From Coprinellus micaceus (lineage: Eukaryota > Basidiomycota > Agaricomycetes > Agaricales > Psathyrellaceae), in contig OX596338.1 of assembly GCA_951394405.1 (NCBI GenBank), positions 682,001 through 746,000 of the forward strand: a stretch of DNA of 64,000 bases, given 5' to 3'. The notes under the pieces are model-generated. The model did not search any database. It was not told the DNA's origin and worked only from the letters and a program-made list of their open reading frames with translations. Position 1 is the stretch's first letter; every line of letters starts with the position of its first letter. Of the stretch, positions 1-10,416 are shown in pieces. Position numbers and translations under genes: made by a program.

Positions 1-2828
1 CCAGCCTTCTTGAGGTCAGCGATGGCTTCAGGGACACCGTCTTGGAGGCGATCTTCGATGGCGGTGGCACCCAAGAGTCGGAGCTCACGTTCGAGTTCGT
101 CAGAGACTTCCTCTATCCGCTCCTCCCTGTTATCCATCGCAACGGTGGCTTCGTGGTATCGCTCGCTCCATTTGTTGTATTCGTCCTCTGCCACACATCA
201 TCAATAGGAGTTGCCAAGAAATAAAAAATGAACTCACGGCCAATGATCTTGAACGCCAAAGTCAATGTCCTCAACCCAGTATTCGCAAACTCGCTCAGAT
301 GCACCTCCGTCTCCGCCTTCATCTCATCATTCCCCGGCCTCAACCTCTCAAAGATCACATTATCCGCTCCCTTACACAACAACATCAACCTCCCGTCTCC
401 TCCCTCATCCACCCTCTTCACAACCACGCTCATCCTCTTCCTCGCACTCGTGAACTCCAACACATTCAGGAGCTCGTACTTTTCGTACTCCCCGGGAAGC
501 GTCGATGGTGTGCGAAGGAGAAGCGTCTCGCGGTCCCGCCCGACGAACTGGTATCCCGCGTCCGCTGCAGCCTGGACAAGGGCGCCTTCGTCCGGGGATT
601 GAGCTTTGTATGTGATCTCTCCAGTCTCTTGGTTGACGGCGGTGAGGACGGTGTGGCATAGGGAAAGGACAGTGAAGAATCCGTGCAACAGTCGCGAATG
701 TGCAGCGTTTGTCGACCCCTCGTCAGCGTGTTGAGCCTCGTCAAGGTCTCTCCGTAGCTGAGCATCGTGGAAGGTTTCATCTTCATCCTCATCGTCTTCC
801 TCCGTAAGCTTACTGCTGAGCCGCGATGACGAGCTGCCGCCGAGCGAAGGTGGCTGCTTCTTCGGTGTGAGGGGTGCCGTTACACTTTGCGAGGATGTCC
901 CAGCAGCTTCCATGGTCATCAGCGGGGGCCCCAGTTTTTCGCTGGAGGCGACGAATGGGTCCTTCTTCTCATCCTCGTCGAATGTCGCCTTGAGCATGCT
1001 GTCTTCGACAGTCATCCCCTCCTCCGTTTCCGCGTACGGGTCAGGCTCGCCCCGGTACGCCACCCCACCAATAGTGCACTTGCGAAACACCATCTTGTTC
1101 TGCGTGAGCGTCCCCGTCTTGTCCGAGAAGATATACTCGATCTGGCCGAGGTCGTCAGACAAGTTCCAGCTCCTCGCGATGGTCGGCTGGTCGAGCTTCC
1201 TATACCAGATGTCATAGTCGAAGTAGATGAATAAGGCCTGGATCGTCCGGACGACTTCGATGGAGAGGTAGAGTGAGATGGGGACGATGTCTTGGAAGGT
1301 GAGAAGCGCGTATGCCCAGGTGATGAGCCCGTTTATCCGAGGATTGTCGTCGGACTTGTCCGCTCCGTACAACCAGGGCGCGTCGAGATCAAAGTACTTG
1401 AGCTGAAGCATCGAGTCGGCGATGGCGCAAATAACGGCTACACTAGCGATGATAATCAGGTTGATGATCCTATGCAAACGCAGTGGTAAGCATATGTACG
1501 CAGAAGGACGAAAATAGCGCTTACACCTGGGGATTCATCTGCCGCTCGACTCGACTGCGCTTACTCGGTGTACCGCCCGAATTCATCACGATTTTGGTAT
1601 CCTCCCCAGTGAAGAGGACGAAGCCAATGGCCCAGCCGGTGTTCTTGAGAACGGTGCCACGGAGAAAGACATTATTGATATCGACAGTGTGCTGCTGGCC
1701 CTCGACGTTCACAACGGCATTAAGCCTGTACATGTCGGTGTCTGGCTTGTCGCACTTGACAGTGAATGCATTGCGGGCGCTAGCGCATTCACCTGCGTTG
1801 TTGAGGGACGTAAGGATATCAACGGCACGTCGCGACTTGAGGTTCGTCTCTCCATCGAGGTTCTTGGTCTCCACGAATGCGACATTGTCGTCCTCAGACG
1901 TGGCGCAGATCAAAATGTCGGCAGGGAAACCTTCTCCGTCTAGGATCTTCACGAACTCGCCCACACGCACATCCTCCCAATACGAGTCTCTCCAATGCGC
2001 TGCGCCTGTCTCCCCATTCGTAGAGTTGTTGGCGTCGTAGTCGTACTCCACGGGTTCTCGCACAGTCTCTGAGGTCGTGCGGGTGCCCTTGGAGAGGCGG
2101 GAGGTCCTGGTGAAGACAGTGGAGGCGTCGGAGCTGAACGACTCGCGGGGGTCCTTCTTTGTTCGTGAAGGGATCATTCTTCGTATGAAGGTTTTGGTCT
2201 TTGCCTCCATGCCGTTAGGATTATCAATCTGCGCCCCCGCCAACACCCTGACCTTCCCATAGTTGATCCTCCGGTCTGCCTGGTGCCGCTTGTAGTCCTC
2301 GTAGCCGTCCTTGAGGGCAGTGATTGAGAGAATGATGACGAGGGGTAGAATAACTACTCCAGGAGCGACCGTTGTGAACTTGGGGAAAAACTGGAGGATT
2401 GAGATGCCCAGAAAGTACCTGCACACGAGTAGCGCTTGCGTCAATACCCCACAGCACACACGAATAATTCGAAGTACTCACAGGTTAGCGACACGCCTGA
2501 ACTGTTCCAAAATGTTCCTCGGTACAAAGGTGATGACGGTGTACTTGGACGTGATGACCTGGTTGGTGATATAGACACGCTCCTTCCTGAGGCGGCCTCT
2601 GTCGTCAAAGTACTCCTGCGGGAGAGGCTGGTTGGCGAACACCGTCCTGGGTGGGCCTGGCTCTCGTTTCCTGGAGAACAAGTCCCCCACGTCCGCCGTC
2701 GCAATCGTCTTCACCGCCTTCCACACCTTCGCTCCTACCCCGACTCCCTTCCCAGACGTGCTACCACTGCCATTGCCATTGCCTTTAGCTATTGAGGACG
2801 TCGAGCTCGTAGCTCCCTTTGCCGACAT
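1..2828 (-). CDS. P4-type ATPase, phospholipid flippase (Dnf-like), 3' end outside window
   Basis: Flips phospholipids from the outer to the inner leaflet of plasma or endosomal membranes using ATP. Exons on the minus strand are 2828-2482, 2418-1525, 1469-238 and 187-1 (open). Introns of 63, 55 and 50 bases all restore the frame. The N-terminal part carries the membrane pair beginning YFLGISILQFFPKF, then the actuator motif DGET (in NLDGETNLKSR), then the second membrane pair with the P4 signature PISLYLSIE, then the phosphorylation site SDKTGTLT. The nucleotide-binding domain follows, with KGADNVIFERL, and the last visible exon has LLGATAIEDRLQ. About 887 residues are visible; P4-ATPases usually exceed 1,100, so the hinge and the last six membrane segments lie beyond position 1. 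The start at 2828 is ATG and gives a Ser/Gly-rich head before the conserved part. The subfamily (Dnf1/2 against Drs2) is inferred from overall feel only; the family call is firm. Confidence 0.95.
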
Positions 2829-3171
2829 TCATGAACCGGAGGGGAAAGGGGAATTTTGAGGAGGAGGAGGGAAAGGGAAAGGGGGATGGGTGAGAGGAGG
2901 AATGTGTGGTCGTAATCGCAATTGGCTTCGTTGGCGCCCAGTCGTAGTGCCGAGTGATGATTCAGCGCTGTGATGTCAAGCAGCCGGAAATTTGTAATGA
3001 CGGTCCCGCCTTTTTGTAGTCCCGGAGTCAATACGTTGTACACTTTCTGTAATCAACCACTACAAAGTTCAAGGTATCATCACCAGGGAACTATATATGT
3101 GGCCACAGGCGCTCGAGTCAGCGCCCGAATAAAACGGCCCGTCTCCTCGTCATCACTCGGCAACATGGTCC
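2829..3171. other. intergenic, flippase 5' side to membrane-protein 3' end
   Basis: Upstream region of the flippase gene. The first 80 bases beyond its start codon are a purine-rich run on the plus strand, which is a pyrimidine-rich leader on the transcribed strand, as is common before fungal start codons. No coding frame or RNA gene was seen. Confidence 0.6.
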
Positions 3172-4338
3172 TCAACTAGGATCGGGAGTATAGGCCGGGG
3201 GGTGGTCGAGGACGAGCGTCTGCTGTACCTGTACCCTCGGCGACCGATTCGTCCTCGGACTATTACCCATCCCACCTCGATCTCCTATGTTTGTCAAGGT
3301 CTGCCGCGTAGCCGCGGTGCTCGCATCCGAGAAATACTCGGTATCAGAAGCTTCCTGAGCTTTCGCAGAATCACCTGGCGCTGCAGCCCCTACATGTCTC
3401 CTAGGATGACGATAACGGCTGGGTGACGGCATATGGTTACTGTCCAACGCCCCTCCAACAGTATTTGTAGTTGGGGAGTCGGAGAAGGCAAGTGGAGGGT
3501 GCATAGGCATTGTAGGTGTCTCTGGCCTCCCCGCGGAATCGTCCTTTGGTAATCTTGGAACTTCGAATTCTTGCGGCCTTGGCCTGGGAGGCTGTTTTGC
3601 TTGTGGCAACAACTTCTCTCTAGGAGCTTGGGGGGTGGAGTGCGGCGTTGCCCTCGGATGAGCTTGTGGGCTGAGTGGCAGATGCGTTTCCCTGCTCAAC
3701 GGCGAAGGTACCGTCGAAGGATTCCTCTTCGCAGGAGGCCCTCGCAAATGCTCTGCCGACGCTGACGAAGGCTTGCCGTCACCAGAGGGTCGCGCAGCAA
3801 CCCCTCCCTGCTCTTCGAACCTCGGCTTTGGCGGTGGGTTCGAAACGCCCACCACCCCCTTCGCTTCACCCTCCCCACTCCGGTTTCTACTTAGCTTCAT
3901 CTCTGTTCCACCTTTACGCTCGGCCTCAGCTTTCTTCCGTTCCCTTGCCCGCCTCCTCTCCTCCCTCGCTCTCCGCATCCTTCTCCCCCTCACAACCCAA
4001 ATCACACACCCAACCACACAGAGCACGCCGAAACCTCCGAGGACACCCGCGAGGACCGCTGTCGTCTGCTTTTCGTCTGCGTGGTGGGGCGCACGTCGAT
4101 GGATAGTATGGGAACGGATATAATCCGAATCTGAACGGGGAATCCGCATCCTGGAACGTCGGTGAAGATCGAGCGTCGCCTGCGCGCTGTCCACTGGGGC
4201 TGCGTTGGCCTTCTCACGAAATGGGGATGGGGGTAATCCGAGAGGTATAAGTGGGCATAGTGGTGTGGAGGCGCCCGGAGTCGACGTTGGTGCAGGGGAG
4301 TCGTGTGCGGTATATTCCGCACCTGTCGGGAGGAGCAT
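3172..4338 (-). CDS. single-pass membrane protein with basic stop-transfer and C-terminal PPxY motif
   Basis: Function not recognised. Reading from the ATG at 4338 gives 388 residues. The N-terminal part (1-90) is rich in Pro, Ser and Thr and would face outside. One hydrophobic segment lies at about 93-116 (TAVLAGVLGGFGVLCVVGCV) and is followed by a strongly basic stretch (RGRRMRRARE), which places the C-terminus in the cytosol. The long tail is disordered, rich in Pro, Arg and Ser, and ends with the WW-domain-binding motif PPAY a few residues before the stop. Such motifs recruit Rsp5-type ubiquitin ligases in fungi; that role here is inference. The same frame stays open upstream to about 4640 without another ATG, so a first exon with a signal peptide may have been missed. 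The start is therefore the least certain part. Confidence 0.6.
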   Translation of the reverse strand: MLLPTGAEYTAHDSPAPTSTPGASTPLCPLIPLGLPPSPFREKANAAPVDSAQATLDLHRRSRMRIPRSDSDYIRSHTIHRRAPHHADEKQTTAVLAGVLGGFGVLCVVGCVIWVVRGRRMRRAREERRRARERKKAEAERKGGTEMKLSRNRSGEGEAKGVVGVSNPPPKPRFEEQGGVAARPSGDGKPSSASAEHLRGPPAKRNPSTVPSPLSRETHLPLSPQAHPRATPHSTPQAPREKLLPQAKQPPRPRPQEFEVPRLPKDDSAGRPETPTMPMHPPLAFSDSPTTNTVGGALDSNHMPSPSRYRHPRRHVGAAAPGDSAKAQEASDTEYFSDASTAATRQTLTNIGDRGGMGNSPRTNRSPRVQVQQTLVLDHPPAYTPDPS

Positions 4339-5865
4339 GCTGGCTGTCTTTGAAGCTCTATCCGCGGAAAAGGTCTGGCTAATGAACGTGCGATTAAAAC
4401 TAAGCGCAGGTTCAATGAACAGCTGCGAGACTGCGAGGATGAATGGATGAACTACTGAAGGATCGTCGACGTCAGAGGGAAGGGTTAAGACGAAAAGAAC
4501 GGAATGTGCGATGGGTAAGGAAGCGAAGGTAAATCCAACGCTGGCAGTAAACGACGTTTTGTCTTCCTCTCCACGCCTGCTTCTTTTCTCGCGTCTTACT
4601 TCTGATAACGCCCTACTACAGTCCTGATAGCTCCCCACTATTATCCTGATTTCTGATAACGCTCCGCTGACGTTCTTAGACTAGACTTCCGAGCCGAAAT
4701 CAAGAACACGCACACCAGTGCTTGACACCATCGCACTCCATCTTATCAGAAGTTGGTAGGTCGGCCCAGGCATCAAGAGACGATGGGTGGTGGGCTGGGA
4801 ATAGGTAAGGAGGCTGTTAAGGCGCCGAAAGACAAGGGAGAAGCACCAGAACGAGAAGCATCCCTAGGTGGCATATGAGGGAAGCTTCGGCTGGGAGAGG
4901 CGGTATGATTCTCATCATATCATATCTCTATTGAATTGCTTGGTCTGCTCCGCTGATCAAAATTCACAAAGCGCAGGACTACATAAGCGCGTCGCTCGGG
5001 ACACAGAAACAAATACTTTCTTTTCGGTGTTAAGAAACTGGGAGCCCACTAGCGCCAAATCCAGCGACAAACCACCCATTTCCGATACAAGTGTCAGTCA
5101 GTGCCACAGGAAAGCGAAGAACGTACGTACATCTATCAAAACCTGCAACGTACACACCATCCTCGGCGTCTAGATAAGGGTTCGCGGATCGCAGGAATTT
5201 CGGTACCACCGCCTTGCACCGTGTGCTCCCGCTCTTGATATTGGAAAGTGGAGATTAGGAGGGAGAATTGTAAACACCATGGCAAGCCCCAAGAGAGGAG
5301 GTACCTGGCGCGAGCGATACGCACTTTTCATCACGTTTCGGTCGCCTTTCACTTACCCCGCGCTTTCGCAACACAGACATGATGCGCCTCGTCTCTTTAC
5401 TTCCGCCCCGAACGGCTCGCTGGAACGTAGGCTAGAACGTACAGAGGAGTTCCTCGATCAAACGCAACGCGATTTTTGACTCCACCACCGAAGAAAGTCG
5501 CCTTTAACACCGCGTCCCTCAAGCCCTCGCTCGAGATGGTCGCGTGAGTGACTGCTCCCGCCCTGGGTCAAAATTGATCGGCGCTTATGTCGCTCTAGTT
5601 AGGGGCGGGCGCTTAATGGTGGCTACAAAGGCGAGCCCATCATGGCCATCGGAGCAGTTTTCGAGAGGGATTTGGAATTTTTTAGTTCCAAAGGAACTAT
5701 CTTGTCTCAGTATTCCCTTGTTCTTTCAAGCCCTGAAAGGATTGTCCTCGTGTACCCTTTCTTTGTCGCAGATAGTCCTTTGTCGGTGAACACGAGGCCT
5801 GGTGGCGTTACCACGACGCTCCGTGCCATATAACCCTACGAATCTTTCCCCTGGATTCCCCTCCA
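4339..5865. other. intergenic, about 1.5 kb
   Basis: No convincing gene. The minus-strand frame of the membrane protein stays open to about 4640, and an upstream exon of that gene may lie here. Short ATG frames at 5136-5324 and 5170-5352 (minus) look hydrophobic at the start but overlap each other in different frames and have no family features. The right end is the promoter of the plus-strand F-box-like gene. Confidence 0.5.
5829..5833 (+). promoter_or_regulatory. TATA-like box of the F-box-like gene
   Basis: TATAA lies 33 bases before the ATG at 5866. It is a weak, short match and the start site is unknown. Confidence 0.3.
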
Positions 5866-7144
5866 ATGCACCGGTTCCCTTTCACAGCGCTCCCCCTCGC
5901 AATGTTGTACGATATTTTCGCCACGATGGTTCAGGCAGCCACCCCAACCACCTATCCACGCCGCATAGCACCTGACCTCCCCCTGGAGATCATCAGTCTC
6001 ATCGTAGAGGACGCCCTCACCTTAGCGGACTCCGAGTCATCCCCACTGTCCACACTCAGCCTCGTCTCCAAGCCCTGGATGTACGAGTGCCGCCGGCGCA
6101 TCTTCAAAGACCGCGACATCCCTTTTCACGACATCGACGACATCCTTCTTTTCATGCGCCTAACCTCAACTCCCCTATGCACGTTCCCCAACCCAATCAA
6201 GTGCAACCGTGTCGAGTTCAGAGATATGACCAGGCGCGAGAGGTATTACGATACGGACTACATTTCCACCGCGGTGCAGAGGGCGACTTCGGCGCTTGAT
6301 GTGGTGGGAGGGGCGTTTATCCAGGGAACGAATAGAGGGATCCCATACTCGGTGAGGAACGCGTTCAAGGGCTGGTGGACGATCAAGGACCTCACGCTAT
6401 CGGAGGGTACGTATACCCCTCCGGTGCTCTTCAAGTTCCTGGAGAAATTACCACACCTCCAACACCTCTCCCTCTCGCATGTGCAAATAGACGACCCTGA
6501 TGGAGAGTACCCCTCCGTCTACTACACCTTCCCGAAGACCCTCGCCAAACTCTCCGTTTTCTCAAGCGGCGACGTCTGGGGGTTCTTCAAGTGGAGTGTG
6601 TTGCCTATAGGGGGCTTGGACACTATCGAAGAGGTGCAAATACAGGATCGTTTCCGGAATCACAACGAACCGCCGAACCATAGGGTACTCGACTGCCTCT
6701 GCGGGATGCCGAATCTGCGTGTCCTTGGGCTGGAGCCTCTGTGGTCAAATCGGGCGCCCGATATCGACCTCGGTGAGCTCAAGTTCCTTGCTTATTTAGA
6801 TCTTGACTCACTCGACGATCTTTGGCTGGTGTCTAGGATTGTTCACGCCTACACAGTGTTTCCCTAGGCTCGATATTCCGGCAAGCCATACCCTGACGAA
6901 GCTACAACTCAACCTCGGTCATATTCCGTTTGGGCCAACTATCAAATGCGTGAACGCCATGATCAAGACACATCTTCCTCGGTTGTCTATTCAGTTGTTG
7001 GAGGTGAACATTGGGAGAGTATGTGAGCTCGCGGAAGACCTTCCCGGGGCATTACAGAAGCGTTTTCAACGTATGATTGGTAGTGGTGGAGACGGACATT
7101 CGAGGGTGAAGGTAGTCGTTCGGTGCAACCAAGCACCAGTTTGA
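5866..7144 (+). CDS. F-box-like protein with leucine-rich-like C-terminal part
   Basis: Exons 5866-6772 and 6837-7144 give 404 residues. The donor is GTGAGC, the acceptor CTAG, the intron 64 bases, and phase 1 is kept across the junction. Residues about 38-80 resemble the short F-box used by agarics (PDLPLEIISLIVEDAL followed by LSLVSKPWMYECRRRIF). The rest has repeated hydrophobic strands with LPHLQHLSLSHV and LTKLQLNLGHI, as in proteins with irregular leucine-rich repeats. F-box proteins connect substrates to SCF ubiquitin ligases through Skp1. Agarics have hundreds of poorly conserved members, and no substrate can be inferred. If the intron were not spliced, translation would stop after 333 residues with a poor tail, so the spliced form is preferred. 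Confidence 0.75.
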
Positions 7145-7330
7145 TGTACGACATAGTTATTTGGCCATACATGTGTAGAGTCTTCCCCGCCTTGCTTTGT
7201 TCTACTCTCTTTATATTGGAGTCAAGTACCTGAGGTAAGACTCAAAGCGCATTATGTAAACTAAGCGACACTCCGGTACGCATGGAAGCAAACGGCTCTC
7301 AGGGGTTGTAGGCTCTGAAGCGCCTGTATA

Positions 7331-8088
7331 TCAGGAATACAGCTTCCCAAGGACCCGATGGCGATTGTTCAACGTAGATATATACACCCCACCTCCCTTC
7401 ACAAACGCCCGAAGGTCATGATAAGCGAACACGACCTGCTCCGCCGTCCATCGCGCATTATGTCGCGAGATGAGCTCAGCCGTGCGGTTTCCCTCCTGCT
7501 CGAGTCGGGGAATCAACTCGACGAGCGTCTCCCATCTCGAAAGCAGCTCCTGATAGCGGTAGCGGAGGTTGTCGGAGAATTTAAGCTTGGATTGGGCGCC
7601 ATACAGAGTGAGCCGGCTAGCTTGTTCGTCCATATAGACCCGGATCTGGAAGCCGTACAAGGCTGCCGATAGTTTGTCCCAGCACTCCTCGAAGTTGAGT
7701 GGGAGATCAACCATGCCGAGGCCGAAGGACAGAACGTAAAGGTCCCCTTCCTTGATCTGTAGCTGGTCAAAAGATAGGATACTTGGACCAGCTAGAAATC
7801 GAGCAACGGTCGGCTCCTCTTTGAAACCCCACATTCTCGATGCCAATCGCCATACGCTGTCGGGTAGTTCGACGGCAGCATTGGCGCGCAGTTGGGCCTT
7901 CTCGTACGCTTGTTTGTTCTCGAGTGCTCGGGCTTCCTTCGCACTGTAACAAAGCCGTCAGAGTTCGCGCACTTCATTGAGGTAGACTTAACCTCAACAT
8001 ACCCAGGCAGTTGGTATCTTTCAGCTCTCCGTTCCCTTCTCGCCTTCAAGCGCTCCTCCCTGGTCAAGTATTTCGCCTTTCGACCCAT
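7331..8088 (-). CDS. uncharacterised agaric protein with basic N-terminus
   Basis: Exons 8088-8003 and 7943-7331 give 232 residues; the 59-base intron has donor GTATGT and acceptor TACAG and restores the frame. The first 28 residues are a charged basic head (MGRKAKYLTREERLKARRER), which could be a nuclear signal or a nucleic-acid-binding region. The next 35 residues are Ala/Glu/Lys-rich and probably helical. The body is a mixed alpha/beta globular sequence with no motif I can name, ending in GGGVYISTLNNRHR. I recall heads of this kind in large agaric protein families but cannot give a function. The gene is in its own small island, with the F-box-like gene ending 186 bases away on the other strand. 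Confidence 0.65.
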
Positions 8089-9062
8089 AGTAGCGGTAAG
8101 AGGGAAGGAGTGAATAAACTGATTGGCACCAGAGCTTTTAAGGAGTGGTTTAAATGGCTCGGCGGATCAGTCGCAGGTAGGGGTCGAGTCAGTGCTTAAC
8201 GCCCAATGCTGTTGTAACACCGTGGTGCACGGGACAGCCGAACGTATTGTTTACCAACCCGAAGCCAGGTCGGCGGCCCTGGCGCGCGGAAGAAGCGCCA
8301 TTGTCCGTCTCTCCTGACTGCGGTCAATGACTCTGAAAGCACCGGGAAGAATTCACGAACATCTAGCAAGGAGTTCAGGAATGGCAAGGATGAGACGGCG
8401 GACGGGCGTACCGTCAAATCAGCGGCAACCATTGCTTTCGAGGCAGGCAGGAGTACTTACATATCCAAGTGCCAGTTCCGACCGGAGGAAGGACCCGGGG
8501 GTCGTAAGGGGTATGCTGGTCATAGACCATGGCAAGGAGGCGTCTGATACAGGTAAAATACACATACATATCCGACTGGAACGCGCTATGATATATAGTA
8601 AAGCTGTCTAGAATGCGAGTGAAGACGACGTCGTAAAACATAACACTAACCGTCATAAATGCCATCTATATGTTAGATAGACGTGGAAAACAACCACAGC
8701 TTTACGGAAGCTGAGTAGAATGGCATGCGGGAGAGAAGAGCGGCGCGGAAGGGAAATGGAGGTGTGAACGATAGCAGAAAAAAAAAAAGATGACGAGGAT
8801 GGGAGAGACGATGCAGCATGAGTGTATAACAACAGCAGATGGTAAACGGGAAAGAGGCGGAACGGATGGATGGGGTCTCGTGACGTAGGAAGGCGCCAAA
8901 GGATACAGGAAGAAACCAGTGCAGTTCGCGGACAGGCCGAACAATGAAACCAAAAAAGGGAGTCCAGATATACACTGGAGTACCCTGAAGAGAACAAATG
9001 GACCGACAAAGGTGGCAGGATCCAACGGAGGTTTGAGGTAAGCTCATGATGGCCCGCCTATA
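8089..9062. other. intergenic, about 970 bases
   Basis: It lies between the start of the small basic-headed gene and the stop of the basic-region protein. The right half (8650-9050) is purine-rich on the plus strand, with an A run near 8780, so it is a pyrimidine-rich 3' flank on the minus strand. This explains several hydrophobic Ser/Phe/Leu-rich frames there, which overlap in different phases and are not credible genes. Confidence 0.55.
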
Positions 9063-10416
9063 TCATGAGCTTTTCCCACTGGTGCCGTTTGTGAGATGTG
9101 GGTCGATAGAATCGGCAGGAATGGAATTCGTGCCGTTTGCCCGTGTTGGGTCCCCCCCGAAGGCCGGGCTGAACGAAGGCACTGGCCTTGTTAGCTGATG
9201 CGAAAAGCGGTTCCGAAAGTCCAGCGAGCTAAGGTCTGGACCATTGGTGTGTGCAAAGGTTGGCATTGGGGGATGGCTGGGGGTTGGGGGTTGCTGCTGC
9301 GGTGCCTGCGCGGGCGCTTGTGTTGAGTGTGGCGCTTGATGTTGGGGCTGGGGCTGAGGTTGTTGGTGCTGCGGTTGTGGAAGCGGTTGATGTTGCTGGT
9401 GCTGATGCTGTGGCGGTTGTGGTTGATGCTGAACAGGAGGTTGTGCTTCCACTGTGAAAGTGGGTGTCATGGTAGGAGGTTGCTGCTGCTGCTGAAGTTG
9501 CGCTTGGGCCTGTGCATGGGCTTGAGCTTGGGCTTGTGCGTGCGCTTGCCGCTGTGCTTCAGCGTACTGTATTGACCGCTGCAATCAAAGGGTGAGTGCG
9601 CCATTTATAAGGGTGTCTGTAGGCGCGTACCTGGGAGTTCCACCGGTCCCAAGCTTCTGCGATGACAGGTTCAAGTGATGCCAACTCATCGTTGGTCATG
9701 TTGAGGGTCCGCAGAAGGTGCGCCTTTAACAAAGGCGCGCATGAGAAAGAAAGCAGTAATGTTGACGCGAACGTTTGCCCTCCTAGTCCCTGAGCTACAC
9801 CAGGGAACGCCGGTTCCATCATGGGTATGGAATGCTGTAGGTCGTGGGGAATGTAGTCTGGTGCATACCGCAGCGCATCGTCCACCGTCACGGAAACATC
9901 GCTCGCAGCACCGTTCGGATCCACCCCCATTTCCCTCAATTTTCGATCTCTCACCAGTGCCCGGTGCTTCCTCTGCCTCTCGCGCGCCGCTGTTCGAACC
10001 TTTTCCCTCCTAACTTGCTCGTCCTTTGTTAGGTGCGTTGGGGGTGTCGATGGGCCTGCCTGGGCCTGCAGCGGTTGTTCCTGGTGATATTCATTGAGAT
10101 TAGTGGGCATCGGTAGGGTTGGTGCGTGCACAAGCTGATGAGCCATTGCGTGCTGCAGGTGTAGATGTTGGTCTGGAGGCGCATAGAGCATGCCCATCCC
10201 AGCCGCGCTCACCACGACCTGCTGCACCTGAGGCTGCGGATGTGCATACCCCTGAACTTCCTGGGGTTCTACTGGTGTCTGCACTTGAACATTTGCACGA
10301 TCTCTTTCGCGTTTCCGTCGTTGGCGCTCGGCGGCCTTCTCGCGTTTGATCTTCTGGCTCTCGGTCTCATTCTCGCGAGGCCTTTTGCGTGCATTGGAAG
10401 AACTCGCGCCGTCCAT
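9063..10416 (-). CDS. basic-region (bZIP-like) protein with Gln/Pro/His-rich tail
   Basis: Exons 10416-9631 and 9578-9063 give 433 residues; the 52-base intron has donor GTACGC and acceptor TGCAG. Residues about 11-42 are a strongly basic helix-like stretch (KREKAAERQRRKRERDR) that resembles a bZIP basic region, and a second basic patch follows at about 150-172 (RREKVRTAARERQRKHRA). No clear leucine zipper follows either patch, so DNA binding is likely but the bZIP class is uncertain. The middle has a Pro/Gln-rich stretch and a more ordered segment before the junction (NDELASLEPVIAEAWDRW). The second exon encodes alternating Ala-Gln and Gln-Pro-His repeats typical of transcriptional activators. 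An in-frame ATG at 10650 would add 78 residues without family features; I chose the ATG at 10416 because the basic part begins shortly after it. Confidence 0.65.
9264..9551 (-). repeat. coding low-complexity repeat (Ala-Gln, then Gln/Pro/His)
   Basis: The 288 bases encode about 96 residues of near-repeat sequence: first Ala-Gln/Ala-His dipeptides, then a run of five Gln, then Gln-Pro-His blocks. It is imperfect at the DNA level (mixed CAA, CAG, CAC and CCA codons), which points to selection on the amino-acid composition rather than fresh slippage. Confidence 0.85.

Noticed and set aside
8653..9047. Hydrophobic Ser/Phe/Leu-rich frames that look like membrane proteins
   Set aside because: Three phases of the same pyrimidine-rich strand give the same character, as expected of a 3' flank rather than a gene.
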